From contig NZ_FWYB01000011.1 in assembly GCF_900176505.1 (NCBI RefSeq), positions 112,922 to 176,921 of the forward strand: a stretch of 64,000 bases of DNA. Reading direction: 5' to 3'. Every line of letters starts with the position of its first letter. Positions within the stretch are counted from its first letter, which is position 1. The notes below the pieces were generated by a model. It was not told the origin of the DNA, ran no database searches, and saw nothing but the letters and a program-made list of their open reading frames with translations. The DNA is from Pedobacter nyackensis. GTDB lineage: Bacteria; Bacteroidota; Bacteroidia; Sphingobacteriales; Sphingobacteriaceae. The position numbers and the translations under genes were made by a program. Shown one piece after another: positions 18,378 to 27,015 of this stretch.

Positions 18378-18689
18378 ATGACTGTAACTGTACTTGCGAT
18401 TATAGAACCAGATGTTAAGCCTGCACCACCGCTGGCAAAAGTGATGAACGAAAGACTTGTACGTTTTGCAAAAGAACTACAGGATACACACCTTAAGGGA
18501 CTGGAAACTGTTGAGCCCTTATTTGACGATGTAGTGATTTACATCGGTTACAATAGTAAATATAGCGTTCGCTGGCAGATTGTTAACGATGTGCCTGCAA
18601 GTATTGAGACCGAAGTAGCTGATCAATGTGCGAAACTTGGTTATATCAAATGGAAAACAATGGCATTTGGTGTGATCAATAAATCTTAA
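18378..18689 (+). CDS. Conserved-looking hypothetical protein
   Basis: This is a 103-residue soluble protein without signal peptide or membrane helix. I do not recognise a family. It starts MTVTVLAIIEPD, has an amphipathic helix (MNERLVRFAKELQDTH) and a hydrophobic/aromatic middle (VVIYIGYNSKYSVRWQIV). The balanced codon use, the ATG start and a promoter-like box 80 bp upstream support a real gene. It lies 107 bp before the histidine-rich lipoprotein and may be co-transcribed with it. Confidence 0.6.
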   Translation: MTVTVLAIIEPDVKPAPPLAKVMNERLVRFAKELQDTHLKGLETVEPLFDDVVIYIGYNSKYSVRWQIVNDVPASIETEVADQCAKLGYIKWKTMAFGVINKS

Positions 18690-18796
18690 AACTCCTTCCC
18701 GAAGATGAAAAATCTTTGTTACTCAGGGACAATATTCATGCAAACAGTTGGAAGCAGGTGATGATTTTTAATATACTTGCCAACAAATTTATAAAC

Positions 18797-19003
18797 ATGA
18801 AAAAAACTATTCTGGCAATGGCCATTACCATTGGATTATTTGCAGCATCCTGCAACAGCACAGCAAAAACTGAAGAAACCCATACACACGAAGATGGAAC
18901 TGTTCATGGAGCACATGATCACGTAGCTGATTCTACTCAAAAAACACCAGCAGATTCAGTTGCTATTGATACTGCGCATTCACACGAAGGACATTCGCAT
19001 TAA
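18797..19003 (+). CDS. Small histidine-rich lipoprotein
   Basis: I chose the ATG at 18797 (68 residues) because it begins a clean lipoprotein signal, MKKTILAMAITIGLFAASC, with C19 as the lipidated residue; upstream in-frame starts would bury it. The mature part is short and rich in His, Asp and Glu, with HTHEDGTVHGAHDH and a terminal HSHEGHSH. These look able to bind Zn, Cu or Ni, so a metal buffer or metallochaperone in the envelope is plausible. No catalytic domain is present. Confidence 0.7.
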   Translation: MKKTILAMAITIGLFAASCNSTAKTEETHTHEDGTVHGAHDHVADSTQKTPADSVAIDTAHSHEGHSH

Positions 19004-19010
19004 TCGTTAG

Positions 19011-19050
19011 TTTAATGGTTGGTTCGGTTATGTCCGGATCAACCATTAAA
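19011..19050 (+). terminator. Inverted repeat, probable terminator
   Basis: TTTAATGGTTG (19011-19021) pairs perfectly with CAACCATTAAA (19040-19050), just after the lipoprotein stop codon. No immediate U-run follows (a T-rich stretch starts about 11 bp later), so it may be a weak terminator or an mRNA 3' stabiliser. Confidence 0.5.
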
Positions 19051-19176
19051 AAGATACCCTTTAATTTTTTGTAGAAGTGCCTTGAATATTGCATAACTGT
19101 AAAAATAAATAACCACCAAATGGAAATAATTATTTAAGATTGCAGAAGCGTTAACTAATTAACTTGGGGGCAATAA

Positions 19177-19773
19177 ATGGTATACAGCAATCTTTCTGAA
19201 AAGGAATTGGTCGCTTCGTTGAAGGATGGTTCTAAGTCGGCTTTTGAAACGCTGTATAATCAATACAAAAAACGACTTGCGGGTAACTTGTTTAAGTTAT
19301 TGAAATGCGAGGACCTGACCCTGGAAATTCTGCAGGATCTCTTTTTAAAGATATGGGATACCAGGGCCCAGATTGATCCTGAAAAATCTTTCAAATCCTA
19401 TTTATTTAAAATTGCCGAGAACATGGCGATGGATTATTACCGTCGGGCTGCCCGCGATAGGGGGATGCGTGATAAAATGATTCTGGCAAGTACTGAAATA
19501 TATACGCATATAGAAGAGCAACTGTTCAAAAAGGAAAATGCAGAACTACTACATGAGGCAATTGATCTAATGCCGCCCCAGCGTAAGCGAATATATACGC
19601 TATGTAAACTGGAAGGCAAGTCGTACAAAGAAATAGAACAAATTCTTGGGATCAATGCTAAAACCATTAATAGCCACTTATTTCAGGCAAATAAGTTTTT
19701 AAAGCAACATTTTATGTCTGAATCCGGGAAAGGCTGGATGCTACTCGTCGGAATGATCTTAAAGGGGATTTAA
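19177..19773 (+). CDS. ECF-family RNA polymerase sigma factor (SusCD module 1)
   Basis: This 198-residue protein has a sigma-70 region 2 (LYNQYKKRLAGNLFKLL through LFKIAENMAMDYYRR, about 25-90) and region 4 (MPPQRKRIYTLCKLEGKSYKEIEQILGI, about 128-160). It belongs to the Bacteroidota ECF group that pairs with FecR anti-sigma proteins and SusC transporters. The FecR gene follows after 90 bp on the same strand. The start codon ATG at 19177 follows a purine-rich GGGGGC stretch. Region 2.4 and 4.2 are complete. Confidence 0.92.
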   Translation: MVYSNLSEKELVASLKDGSKSAFETLYNQYKKRLAGNLFKLLKCEDLTLEILQDLFLKIWDTRAQIDPEKSFKSYLFKIAENMAMDYYRRAARDRGMRDKMILASTEIYTHIEEQLFKKENAELLHEAIDLMPPQRKRIYTLCKLEGKSYKEIEQILGINAKTINSHLFQANKFLKQHFMSESGKGWMLLVGMILKGI

Positions 19774-19863
19774 TCAGCAGACAGTTGAAATAATTTTAGT
19801 TTTTTTTAATGTTGACTAAGTACTTTTTCAAACCCAGGCGTATTAGCTATTAAAAGACAGAAA

Positions 19864-21051
19864 TTGAACAATTCGCAAGACATAAAAGCACTTTATCAAA
19901 GGTATCTGGATAATGACTATACGGCAGAAGAGCTTGATGAGTTGCTGGAGTGCTTTTATAATTCAGCAGGCAATCATGAGTTGAGTAGTGTTATTCAGCG
20001 TGAACTGGAAGTTGAGGATGATGCTCGTCAATCACATCCTGTGGTTCAGTCATTGCTTAGCCGCTTGGATCATGATTTAATGGCAGCCTTAAATGAACGT
20101 GATAAAGCTGTAAAAACAACCCGATTATGGTATCGTATCGCTGTGGCAGCTACAATAGGTGTCATTTTAGGATTTTCCATGTTCTTTTATATAAATAAGC
20201 AAGGTGATAAAGATGGTAGTCATGTTATGGCTGATATAGATATTGCTCCTGGTAAAAATATGGCTACGCTTGTCTTGCCAAATGGCAAGACGATTAGCTT
20301 AAGTGATGCTAAAACGGGGATAGTTATAGATGCAGGTAAATTAACTTATAATGATGGATCTGTTGTTTCTGCAAAATCCATCAGGGCTAAGAAAGGAGGA
20401 GCTGTGTTGCCAGCAGAAAACCTTACTGTTAGTACCCCACGGGGCGGCCAATACGATGTAGTTTTGCCTGATGGTACTAAGGTTTGGCTTAATGCCGCGT
20501 CGTTATTAAAGTTCCCTTCAAATTTTGCACAGTTAAAGGATCGGAGAGTTGAGTTGATTGGCGAAGCTTATTTTGAAGTAACTAAAAATAAGAATAAGCC
20601 TTTCATCGTGAAAAGTATGGGACAGGAAGTTCAAGTGCTTGGAACACATTTTAATGTTAATTCTTATCCCGATGAAGCCAGTATCAAAACTACTTTAATT
20701 GAAGGCAGTGTAAGGGTGTCTGGAAGTAATAAACAAGTTGTACTCGAGCCTAACCAGCAGGCAGTACTCAGTGATGGTATACAAGTGCGAAGTATAGATG
20801 TAGATAATGAAATAGCCTGGAAAAATGGCGATTTTGTTTTTGATCGCGACGGTCTGGAATCTATTATGCGCAAAATATCGAGATGGTATGATGTAGAGGT
20901 GTTTTATATGGAGAAACCTGACAAGGAAATGCATTTTGGAGGAATAGTATCCAGAGCAAAAAACATATCGGCAGTATTAAAGATTATGCAGTCGACAGGC
21001 CAGGTGAGCTTTAAAGTGCAAGGCCGTAAAATAACTGTAATACAAAATTAA
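19864..21051 (+). CDS. FecR-family anti-sigma/signal transducer (module 1)
   Basis: This 395-residue inner-membrane protein starts at a TTG (19864); no ATG fits the conserved N-terminus, which reads NNSQDIKALYQRYLDNDYTA and is the sigma-binding part. A single membrane helix lies near residues 85-107 (IAVAATIGVILGFSMFFYI). The periplasmic FecR domain holds TPRGGQYDVVLPDGTKVWLN near 195, and the C-terminus has the STN-like segment ISRWYDVEVFY. It should hold the sigma at 19177 inactive until the SusC N-terminal signalling domain reports substrate. SusC follows after 185 bp. Confidence 0.9.
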   Translation: MNNSQDIKALYQRYLDNDYTAEELDELLECFYNSAGNHELSSVIQRELEVEDDARQSHPVVQSLLSRLDHDLMAALNERDKAVKTTRLWYRIAVAATIGVILGFSMFFYINKQGDKDGSHVMADIDIAPGKNMATLVLPNGKTISLSDAKTGIVIDAGKLTYNDGSVVSAKSIRAKKGGAVLPAENLTVSTPRGGQYDVVLPDGTKVWLNAASLLKFPSNFAQLKDRRVELIGEAYFEVTKNKNKPFIVKSMGQEVQVLGTHFNVNSYPDEASIKTTLIEGSVRVSGSNKQVVLEPNQQAVLSDGIQVRSIDVDNEIAWKNGDFVFDRDGLESIMRKISRWYDVEVFYMEKPDKEMHFGGIVSRAKNISAVLKIMQSTGQVSFKVQGRKITVIQN

Positions 21052-21138
21052 CCTTACTATTAACCTAAAAACCAAACAAACCGAAAATGAAAGAGAAAAG
21101 CTCCCCCTAATTCAGACCACTATGCTATAAAAAACAAA

Positions 21139-21164
21139 GTCAAGGATGCGGTAACACCCTTGAC
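21139..21164 (+). promoter_or_regulatory. Hairpin in the SusC-1 leader
   Basis: GTCAAGGATG (21139-21148) and CACCCTTGAC (21155-21164) pair in nine of ten positions around a 6-nt loop, about 75 bp ahead of the susC-like start. The 185-bp gap between fecR and susC is otherwise empty. A role in transcript processing or attenuation is possible but unproven. Confidence 0.35.
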
Positions 21165-21236
21165 AGCGTTCGGGCAATGCGTCAAAAGATGCGACTAAAC
21201 ACAATTTATAATCACTAACCCAAACTATTCAAATGT

Positions 21237-24200
21237 ATGAATTTTTACAAATTTGTATGTAGTCTTTCTGGCTACATCATTAAATGCCTATTGGTTATGG
21301 ATTTTATTCCTAGCCAGGTCAGGCAAATAAATAGGAGAAAACTGCTCATGCGAGTTAATTTGACTGTATTAATCTTAGTCACCACCTTTTTGCAGGTTTC
21401 TTTTGGTGCAAGAGGGCAACTGATAACCTTAAATGAAAGAAATACGCCACTTGAAAAGGTATTTAAAGAGATCAGAAAACAAACAGGATATGATTTTTTT
21501 TACGATGCCGACCTGATTAAAGCAAAGAAACCCATCAGTATCAGTATTAGTAAGGGTGACCTTAAGGATGTTCTGGATCGATGTTTTGCCAATCAGTCCT
21601 TGATTTATACCCTGGAGGAAAAAACAGTTATCGTTAAAAAGGCTAGTTTATTGATGACAGGTTTGTTGAATGCCAGAAAGCCAATTGATGTAAAAGGTAA
21701 AGTCCTGGATGAAAAGGGAAAGCCTTTAGTGAATGCTACTGTAAAAGTTAAAAACAGTAGTAAAACTACTAAGACAAATAATCTGGGAGAGTTTGAGTTT
21801 AAAAACCTGGATGATAAGGATGTTTTGGTCATTTCATATCTCGGGTATAAAACAAAGGAAGTTCAGGCAAGCCAACGCAGTCCTTTTAATATTGTTATGG
21901 AAGCACAGTCGTCTGAATTGGAGGCGGTAAATGTGGTTTCTACAGGTATTATTGATAGAAATCTAAATACCTTTACCGGTGCAGCTAATCGTATTTCCAA
22001 AGAAGAACTGCAGCGTGTGAGTCATAAGAACATTGTTCAGAGTTTGAAAGTCCTGGAGCCATCCTTAATGATCTTTGACAATTTGAATTTGGGTTCAGAT
22101 CCAAATGCAATGCCTCAAATGACACTTCGCGGTAATTCATCATTCCCACAAGATGCATCAACCGATTTGAAAGGTGATTATGTTAATAACCCGAATCAGC
22201 CGCTCTTTATTTTAGATGGTTTTGAAGTGAGTCTGACAAAAGTTGTCGATTTGGACATGAATCGCATTGAAAGTGTCACTATCCTCAAAGATGCCTCGGC
22301 CAAAGCTATTTATGGCGCAAAAGCCGCTAATGGAGTCGTTGTCATTGAAACCAAGAAAACCACAGCGAATAAGGTCTTGATCAGTTACAATGGAAGTTTA
22401 GATGCGGAATTACCAGATCTGAGCAGTTATAACCTGACTAATTCCGCAGAAAAACTGGAAGCAGAACGGATTTATGGTATGTATTCTCAAATCAGTCCAT
22501 ACGCTCCCAATTATGCCACCCAATTGACATTAGACCAGCAATACAACCAGCGTCTTAAGGCCGTGCTTTCGGGTGTCAATACCGATTGGATGTCATTGCC
22601 ACTACGCAATGCCATTGGCCAGAAACATGGAGTATCCATGGAATTTGGGGATCGAGATTTGAAATTAATTACTGATTTCTCGTACAATAATGTGGCTGGT
22701 GTTATGAAGGGCTCCAATAGAAGTGTGATAGCGACTTCAGCGATGATGTCTTATCGATTTAAAGGGTTCTTATTCCGCAATATCATTAGCTATACTGATG
22801 GAACCAGCAATGATTCGCCGTATGGAACTTTCGCCGATTATTCCAAAATGAATCCTTACTGGACGCCTTATGATGAATTTGGAAATTTAAAGAAAAATGC
22901 AGAAACAGGGCTTGTGCCTTATGTAGGAAGTACTGCTACCAGCACAATATCTTTCGCAAATCCTTTGTACAATTCTACATTAAACACAAAGTTATCCAAA
23001 AAATACACGGAATTTACCAATAATCTCTATGCCGAAGCTATGTTGATGACCGGATTAAAAATGCTCTTGCGTGGAAGCTTTACCAATACAAAGAACCATG
23101 CAGATGAATTTTATCCTGCTAATCACCTGAAGTTTGATAGTTATAAGGATGACGACTTTTTTAGGAAAGGTTCCTACAAGAAGAATGAGGGTACACAAAT
23201 GCGCTATTCGGGCGATATCAATATTAATTATAACAAACCATTTGGAGAAAAACATTTACTATTTGTTAATATGGGCGCTAGCATTAGCGAACGTACATTT
23301 GAAGAAGTCATTTACAATACCGAGGGATTCCCTAATGATCGGATGAATGATATTCTATTTGCGAAGCAATACAGCGAATTCCAAAACAGACCAACAGGAA
23401 CAGAAGGAACTACCCGCGACCTGGGGATATTATCCATTGCGAGTTATTCCTATGATAACAGGTTCTTTGCGGATGCCTCTTTTCGTGGTTCGGCCTCTTC
23501 GCAATTTGGCGCCAATAAACGCTGGGGTGCTTTCTGGAGTACCGGTGTGGGCTGGAACATTCACAATGAAAGATGGATGAGGGATCTTAATGCTTTTGAA
23601 AGATTAAAGGTCAGAGCTTCAGTTGGATCTACGGGTTCGCAAAACTTCAGTTCTTACCAATCCATCTCTACCTACAATTATTTTATGGACAAAGTGTACC
23701 AGGGTTTCCTGGGATCTTACCTCAAGGGCTTGGCCAATCCAGATTTGAAATGGCAACAAAAAATGGATTACAACATCGGATTGGATTTTTCTTTCCTGCG
23801 TAAAATAACGGGTAGGTTTGATTACTATAGATCTATTACCGAAAATACCTTATTGGATTTTACACTCCCGCCTTCGACAGGATTCTCGAGTATAAAAGAA
23901 AACCTGGGTAAGATTAGGAATACGGGTATGGAATTGATGTTGACTTACAATGTTTATTCTGATCCTAAAAATCGCTCTTACTTCTCGGTGACAGGGTCGG
24001 CAATCAAAAATAAGAACGTAATTGTATCCATATCTGATGCGCTGAAAACTTATAACGAAGCACAGGATAAAATAGCGGGAGATAGATTCAACAATAGACC
24101 GGTTACCAAATACTATGATGGTGTCTCTATGGATGCGATTTGGGCGGTTCGTTCTTTGGGTATAGATCCAGCCAATGGTCAGGAAATCTTCTTAAACAGA

Positions 24201-24752
24201 AATAACGAGAAGGTTTATGCTTATTCTCCTGCTGATCAGGTTGTTGTTGGAGATAAGATGCCTAAGGTATCTGGTTCGTTTGGTCTGAATGGAGAATATA
24301 AAGGAATTGGGCTTTCGGCTTATTTTAGATTCCTTTATGGTGGACAGATGTACAACCAAACCTTGATTGATCGTGTGGAAAATGTGGATATGAGTTACAA
24401 TGTGGACAAACGTGTACTCAATGGAACCTGGCATCAACCGGGTGATATCAAGCCTTTTAAAGCATTGGGGTCTGTGGAAATTCAACAACCGGACGGCACA
24501 TGGTTAAGGCAATTTGTCCGCACTCAAGCGTCGGATCGGTTTGTGATGAATAAGAATGAAATATCTCTTGCTTCTTTGAGTTTATCTTATGATTTCTACC
24601 GTTGGAAATACCTGAAAGTAATGAGGGTTGAGCGTTTGCGTTGTGCCCTTTACACCAATGATGTATTTACGGCCTCAACCATACCCACGGAACGTGGATT
24701 GAGTTATCCATTTGCGCGAAAATTTTCATTTAGCTTATCTGCCACATTTTAA
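21237..24752 (+). CDS. SusC/RagA-family TonB-dependent outer-membrane transporter (module 1)
   Basis: This 1171-residue protein has a long N-terminus before its hydrophobic signal (about 40-58), as is usual when an STN domain follows. The order is: STN signalling domain (about 62-120, TPLEKVFKEIRKQTGYDFFY), CarboxypepD_reg-like domain (about 150-222, with VKGKVLDEKGKPLVNATVKV), plug (about 235-345, with LFILDGFEV and VTILKDASAKAIYGAKAANG), then the 22-strand barrel. The STN domain means it signals to the FecR/ECF pair upstream. It pairs with the SusD-like lipoprotein 11 bp downstream. The cargo is unknown; no enzyme neighbour points to a glycan. Confidence 0.93.
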   Translation: MNFYKFVCSLSGYIIKCLLVMDFIPSQVRQINRRKLLMRVNLTVLILVTTFLQVSFGARGQLITLNERNTPLEKVFKEIRKQTGYDFFYDADLIKAKKPISISISKGDLKDVLDRCFANQSLIYTLEEKTVIVKKASLLMTGLLNARKPIDVKGKVLDEKGKPLVNATVKVKNSSKTTKTNNLGEFEFKNLDDKDVLVISYLGYKTKEVQASQRSPFNIVMEAQSSELEAVNVVSTGIIDRNLNTFTGAANRISKEELQRVSHKNIVQSLKVLEPSLMIFDNLNLGSDPNAMPQMTLRGNSSFPQDASTDLKGDYVNNPNQPLFILDGFEVSLTKVVDLDMNRIESVTILKDASAKAIYGAKAANGVVVIETKKTTANKVLISYNGSLDAELPDLSSYNLTNSAEKLEAERIYGMYSQISPYAPNYATQLTLDQQYNQRLKAVLSGVNTDWMSLPLRNAIGQKHGVSMEFGDRDLKLITDFSYNNVAGVMKGSNRSVIATSAMMSYRFKGFLFRNIISYTDGTSNDSPYGTFADYSKMNPYWTPYDEFGNLKKNAETGLVPYVGSTATSTISFANPLYNSTLNTKLSKKYTEFTNNLYAEAMLMTGLKMLLRGSFTNTKNHADEFYPANHLKFDSYKDDDFFRKGSYKKNEGTQMRYSGDININYNKPFGEKHLLFVNMGASISERTFEEVIYNTEGFPNDRMNDILFAKQYSEFQNRPTGTEGTTRDLGILSIASYSYDNRFFADASFRGSASSQFGANKRWGAFWSTGVGWNIHNERWMRDLNAFERLKVRASVGSTGSQNFSSYQSISTYNYFMDKVYQGFLGSYLKGLANPDLKWQQKMDYNIGLDFSFLRKITGRFDYYRSITENTLLDFTLPPSTGFSSIKENLGKIRNTGMELMLTYNVYSDPKNRSYFSVTGSAIKNKNVIVSISDALKTYNEAQDKIAGDRFNNRPVTKYYDGVSMDAIWAVRSLGIDPANGQEIFLNRNNEKVYAYSPADQVVVGDKMPKVSGSFGLNGEYKGIGLSAYFRFLYGGQMYNQTLIDRVENVDMSYNVDKRVLNGTWHQPGDIKPFKALGSVEIQQPDGTWLRQFVRTQASDRFVMNKNEISLASLSLSYDFYRWKYLKVMRVERLRCALYTNDVFTASTIPTERGLSYPFARKFSFSLSATF

Positions 24753-24763
24753 AACCTAAAGAA

Positions 24764-26242
24764 ATGAAAAAAATTATATTACCTGTTTTAGTCATTTTGA
24801 GCCTGAGTTCCTGCAAAAAATGGCTCTCCGTTTCGCCCAAATCGGAAATAGCCTCCGCTGATCTTTTTAAATCCGAACAGGGCTTTAAGGACGCGTTAAT
24901 GGGAGCGTATCTATTGATGACCGATAAAGGTGCTTATGGATTTGAAAGTACCATAGGTTTTGTAGATGTGTTGGCTCAACAGTATCCAACTACAGCTGCG
25001 GGACATCCCTATGCAAATATCTCTACCTACCAATTTCTTAATGGCTCGTTCATGAGCATGAAGGACAACATATGGTCAAAAAGCTACTCCGTAATTGCTA
25101 ATTTGAACAATATCATCAACACCATCGATGGCTATAAAGATAAGATGCATCCCACTAATTACGCCATGATTAAGGGCGAGGCTCTGGGGTTAAGGGCTTT
25201 TATACATCTGGATCTCTATAGACTTTTTGGTTATGGTAATTTGAAAAATGCGCCGCAAGGCTTAGATGTAATTGGACTCCCTTATGTAAATACATATTCT
25301 AAGCAGATTACACCGCCGACTACGGGTAGAGATTATTTAGGTCAGGTAGAAAAAGACCTTGCAGCATCCGAAGCGCTACTATCTAAGTACGATGCGGTCT
25401 CGGAAAAGTTCGATCCAGATGTTGAGGTTCCAAACCAGGATCAATTCTACAGCAACAGAAGAATGCGTTTTAATTATTATGCAGTTAAAGCCACCCAAGC
25501 CCGCTTGTACCTATGGAGAGGAGACTATGAGAAGGCCAGAGATGCAGCGGAAATTGTAACTACCAACGGTCGGACTACACTCGTGACTTTTCATAATGGC
25601 AATATCAATAACCCGAATGCAGTAAGCAAGGATTATACCTTTAGTACCGAGCATATTTTTGCTTTGAATGTGCAGAATATGTTCGAGTATATTAAACCCT
25701 ATATTACTCAATATGGCCCAGATGGATTAAATGTAAACAGCAGGAGGCTGGCGCAAGTAGGTAGTATTGCCAATACCTTGTTTGAAATCAATACCAAGGG
25801 AGGAATGTCCCTTTCGGATTATCGATATAAAGAGCTATACAACAAGGTCTCATCAACGGAATATTTATTATTGAAATTCACCTTTGTGACCGCTTCAACT
25901 TTCAAAGATCGAATGCCTTTGATCAAACTACCGGAAATGTATTACATTTTAGCAGAATGTTACAATGAATTGGGGAATAGCCCTTTGGCAGTAGAACAAC
26001 TGAACACGGTACGCACCAATAGAGGGATTGCTACGACCTACAAGCTTAGTGAAAGTTTAAATCAAGCACAGGTACAAGCCGAAATTCAACTGGAATACCG
26101 TAAGGAATTTATCAGCGAAGGCCAACTCTTCTATTTCTTTAAACGAAGAGGCAATACGACTATTCCAGGCACCAATAAGGTGATGAACAATAGCGTATAT
26201 GTACTACCACTTCCACAACGCGAAATCGAAATAGGCAACTAA
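24764..26242 (+). CDS. SusD/RagB-family surface lipoprotein (module 1)
   Basis: This 492-residue protein has a lipoprotein signal ending LSLSSC (C17) followed by KKWL, and the helical TPR-like SusD fold (YKDKMHPTNYAMIKGEALGL, RAFIHLDLYRLFG, ARLYLWRGDYEKARD). It binds substrate on the cell surface and forms the lid of the SusC channel. The C-terminus (EYRKEFISEGQLFYFFKRRG) is typical of the family. It is tightly linked to susC upstream (11 bp) and the DUF4843 gene downstream (26 bp). Confidence 0.92.
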   Translation: MKKIILPVLVILSLSSCKKWLSVSPKSEIASADLFKSEQGFKDALMGAYLLMTDKGAYGFESTIGFVDVLAQQYPTTAAGHPYANISTYQFLNGSFMSMKDNIWSKSYSVIANLNNIINTIDGYKDKMHPTNYAMIKGEALGLRAFIHLDLYRLFGYGNLKNAPQGLDVIGLPYVNTYSKQITPPTTGRDYLGQVEKDLAASEALLSKYDAVSEKFDPDVEVPNQDQFYSNRRMRFNYYAVKATQARLYLWRGDYEKARDAAEIVTTNGRTTLVTFHNGNINNPNAVSKDYTFSTEHIFALNVQNMFEYIKPYITQYGPDGLNVNSRRLAQVGSIANTLFEINTKGGMSLSDYRYKELYNKVSSTEYLLLKFTFVTASTFKDRMPLIKLPEMYYILAECYNELGNSPLAVEQLNTVRTNRGIATTYKLSESLNQAQVQAEIQLEYRKEFISEGQLFYFFKRRGNTTIPGTNKVMNNSVYVLPLPQREIEIGN

Positions 26243-26268
26243 TAGTGTAAAACTCTAATACAAATATT

Positions 26269-27000
26269 ATGAAACCAAATAAAGCATTTTTTAGTCTTTC
26301 CTTCTTGGTTCTGCTACTTTTGGCCGCCTGCCAGAAAGAAGAGTTGGAAATCTATAAGGACGAATCTCCATCTCTATACGGACTCTCTGGCTATTCCTAT
26401 TCTTTTATTGAGGATCTGACGGCGCAATCGAAGACCATCTACCTTACCGTCAGATTATCTGGTGAACTGAAGGGTTATGATCGCAGCTTCAAAGTAGAGC
26501 CTGTCTTCGATAACACTACGACCGCCAAACCCGAATGGTTTGAAATCAAAGAAGGTGTATTACCCAAGAATAGCACCGAAGGACGTGTTGCTATTGTGTT
26601 GAAACGTAACATGACCGTAGATACTTCCCTGGTTGACCTGAATTTGCAATTACTGCCATCGAAAGAGCTTGGAACGATGCTTGGCACCAGGTCCAAAGTA
26701 ACCTGGACAGCAAAAATCATACAACCTGTCAATTGGAACCAATGGTTGCGCTATTACCTTGGTGTGCCATTCTCTACAGGTTGGTACAAATTTGTGATGC
26801 AGGTTACTGGAAGAACTTCCTTCCCTTACAACCCTAGCTTGTCGGGTGCTGACCCTGTAACCTGGTGGATGGGCGCAGGGGAAATACAAGCCTTGGGATT
26901 AAAAGTAAAGGAAGCACTTATCAAATATAATTTAGAACACCCCAACGACCCTTTTGTTCACGATGATGGCCCAAGCAAGGGACTTCCAGTTACCTTATAA
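26269..27000 (+). CDS. DUF4843 domain lipoprotein
   Basis: This 243-residue protein has a lipobox LLLLAAC (C21) and then a beta-rich domain with YSFIEDLTAQSKTIYLTVRL and ITIVL-like strands that fit DUF4843. Such proteins are found behind SusCD pairs in Bacteroidota and are thought to sit on the surface as accessory binding proteins. It is 26 bp after susD and 15 bp before the PKD-like gene. No enzymatic residues can be named. Confidence 0.8.
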   Translation: MKPNKAFFSLSFLVLLLLAACQKEELEIYKDESPSLYGLSGYSYSFIEDLTAQSKTIYLTVRLSGELKGYDRSFKVEPVFDNTTTAKPEWFEIKEGVLPKNSTEGRVAIVLKRNMTVDTSLVDLNLQLLPSKELGTMLGTRSKVTWTAKIIQPVNWNQWLRYYLGVPFSTGWYKFVMQVTGRTSFPYNPSLSGADPVTWWMGAGEIQALGLKVKEALIKYNLEHPNDPFVHDDGPSKGLPVTL

Positions 27001-27015
27001 CTAAAACTAAAGAAA

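Noticed and set aside
21081..21110. Leader peptide before SusC-1 (ATG AAA GAG AAA AGC ...)
   Set aside because: The frame is only a few codons long, with no repeated regulatory codons and no matching feature in module 2.
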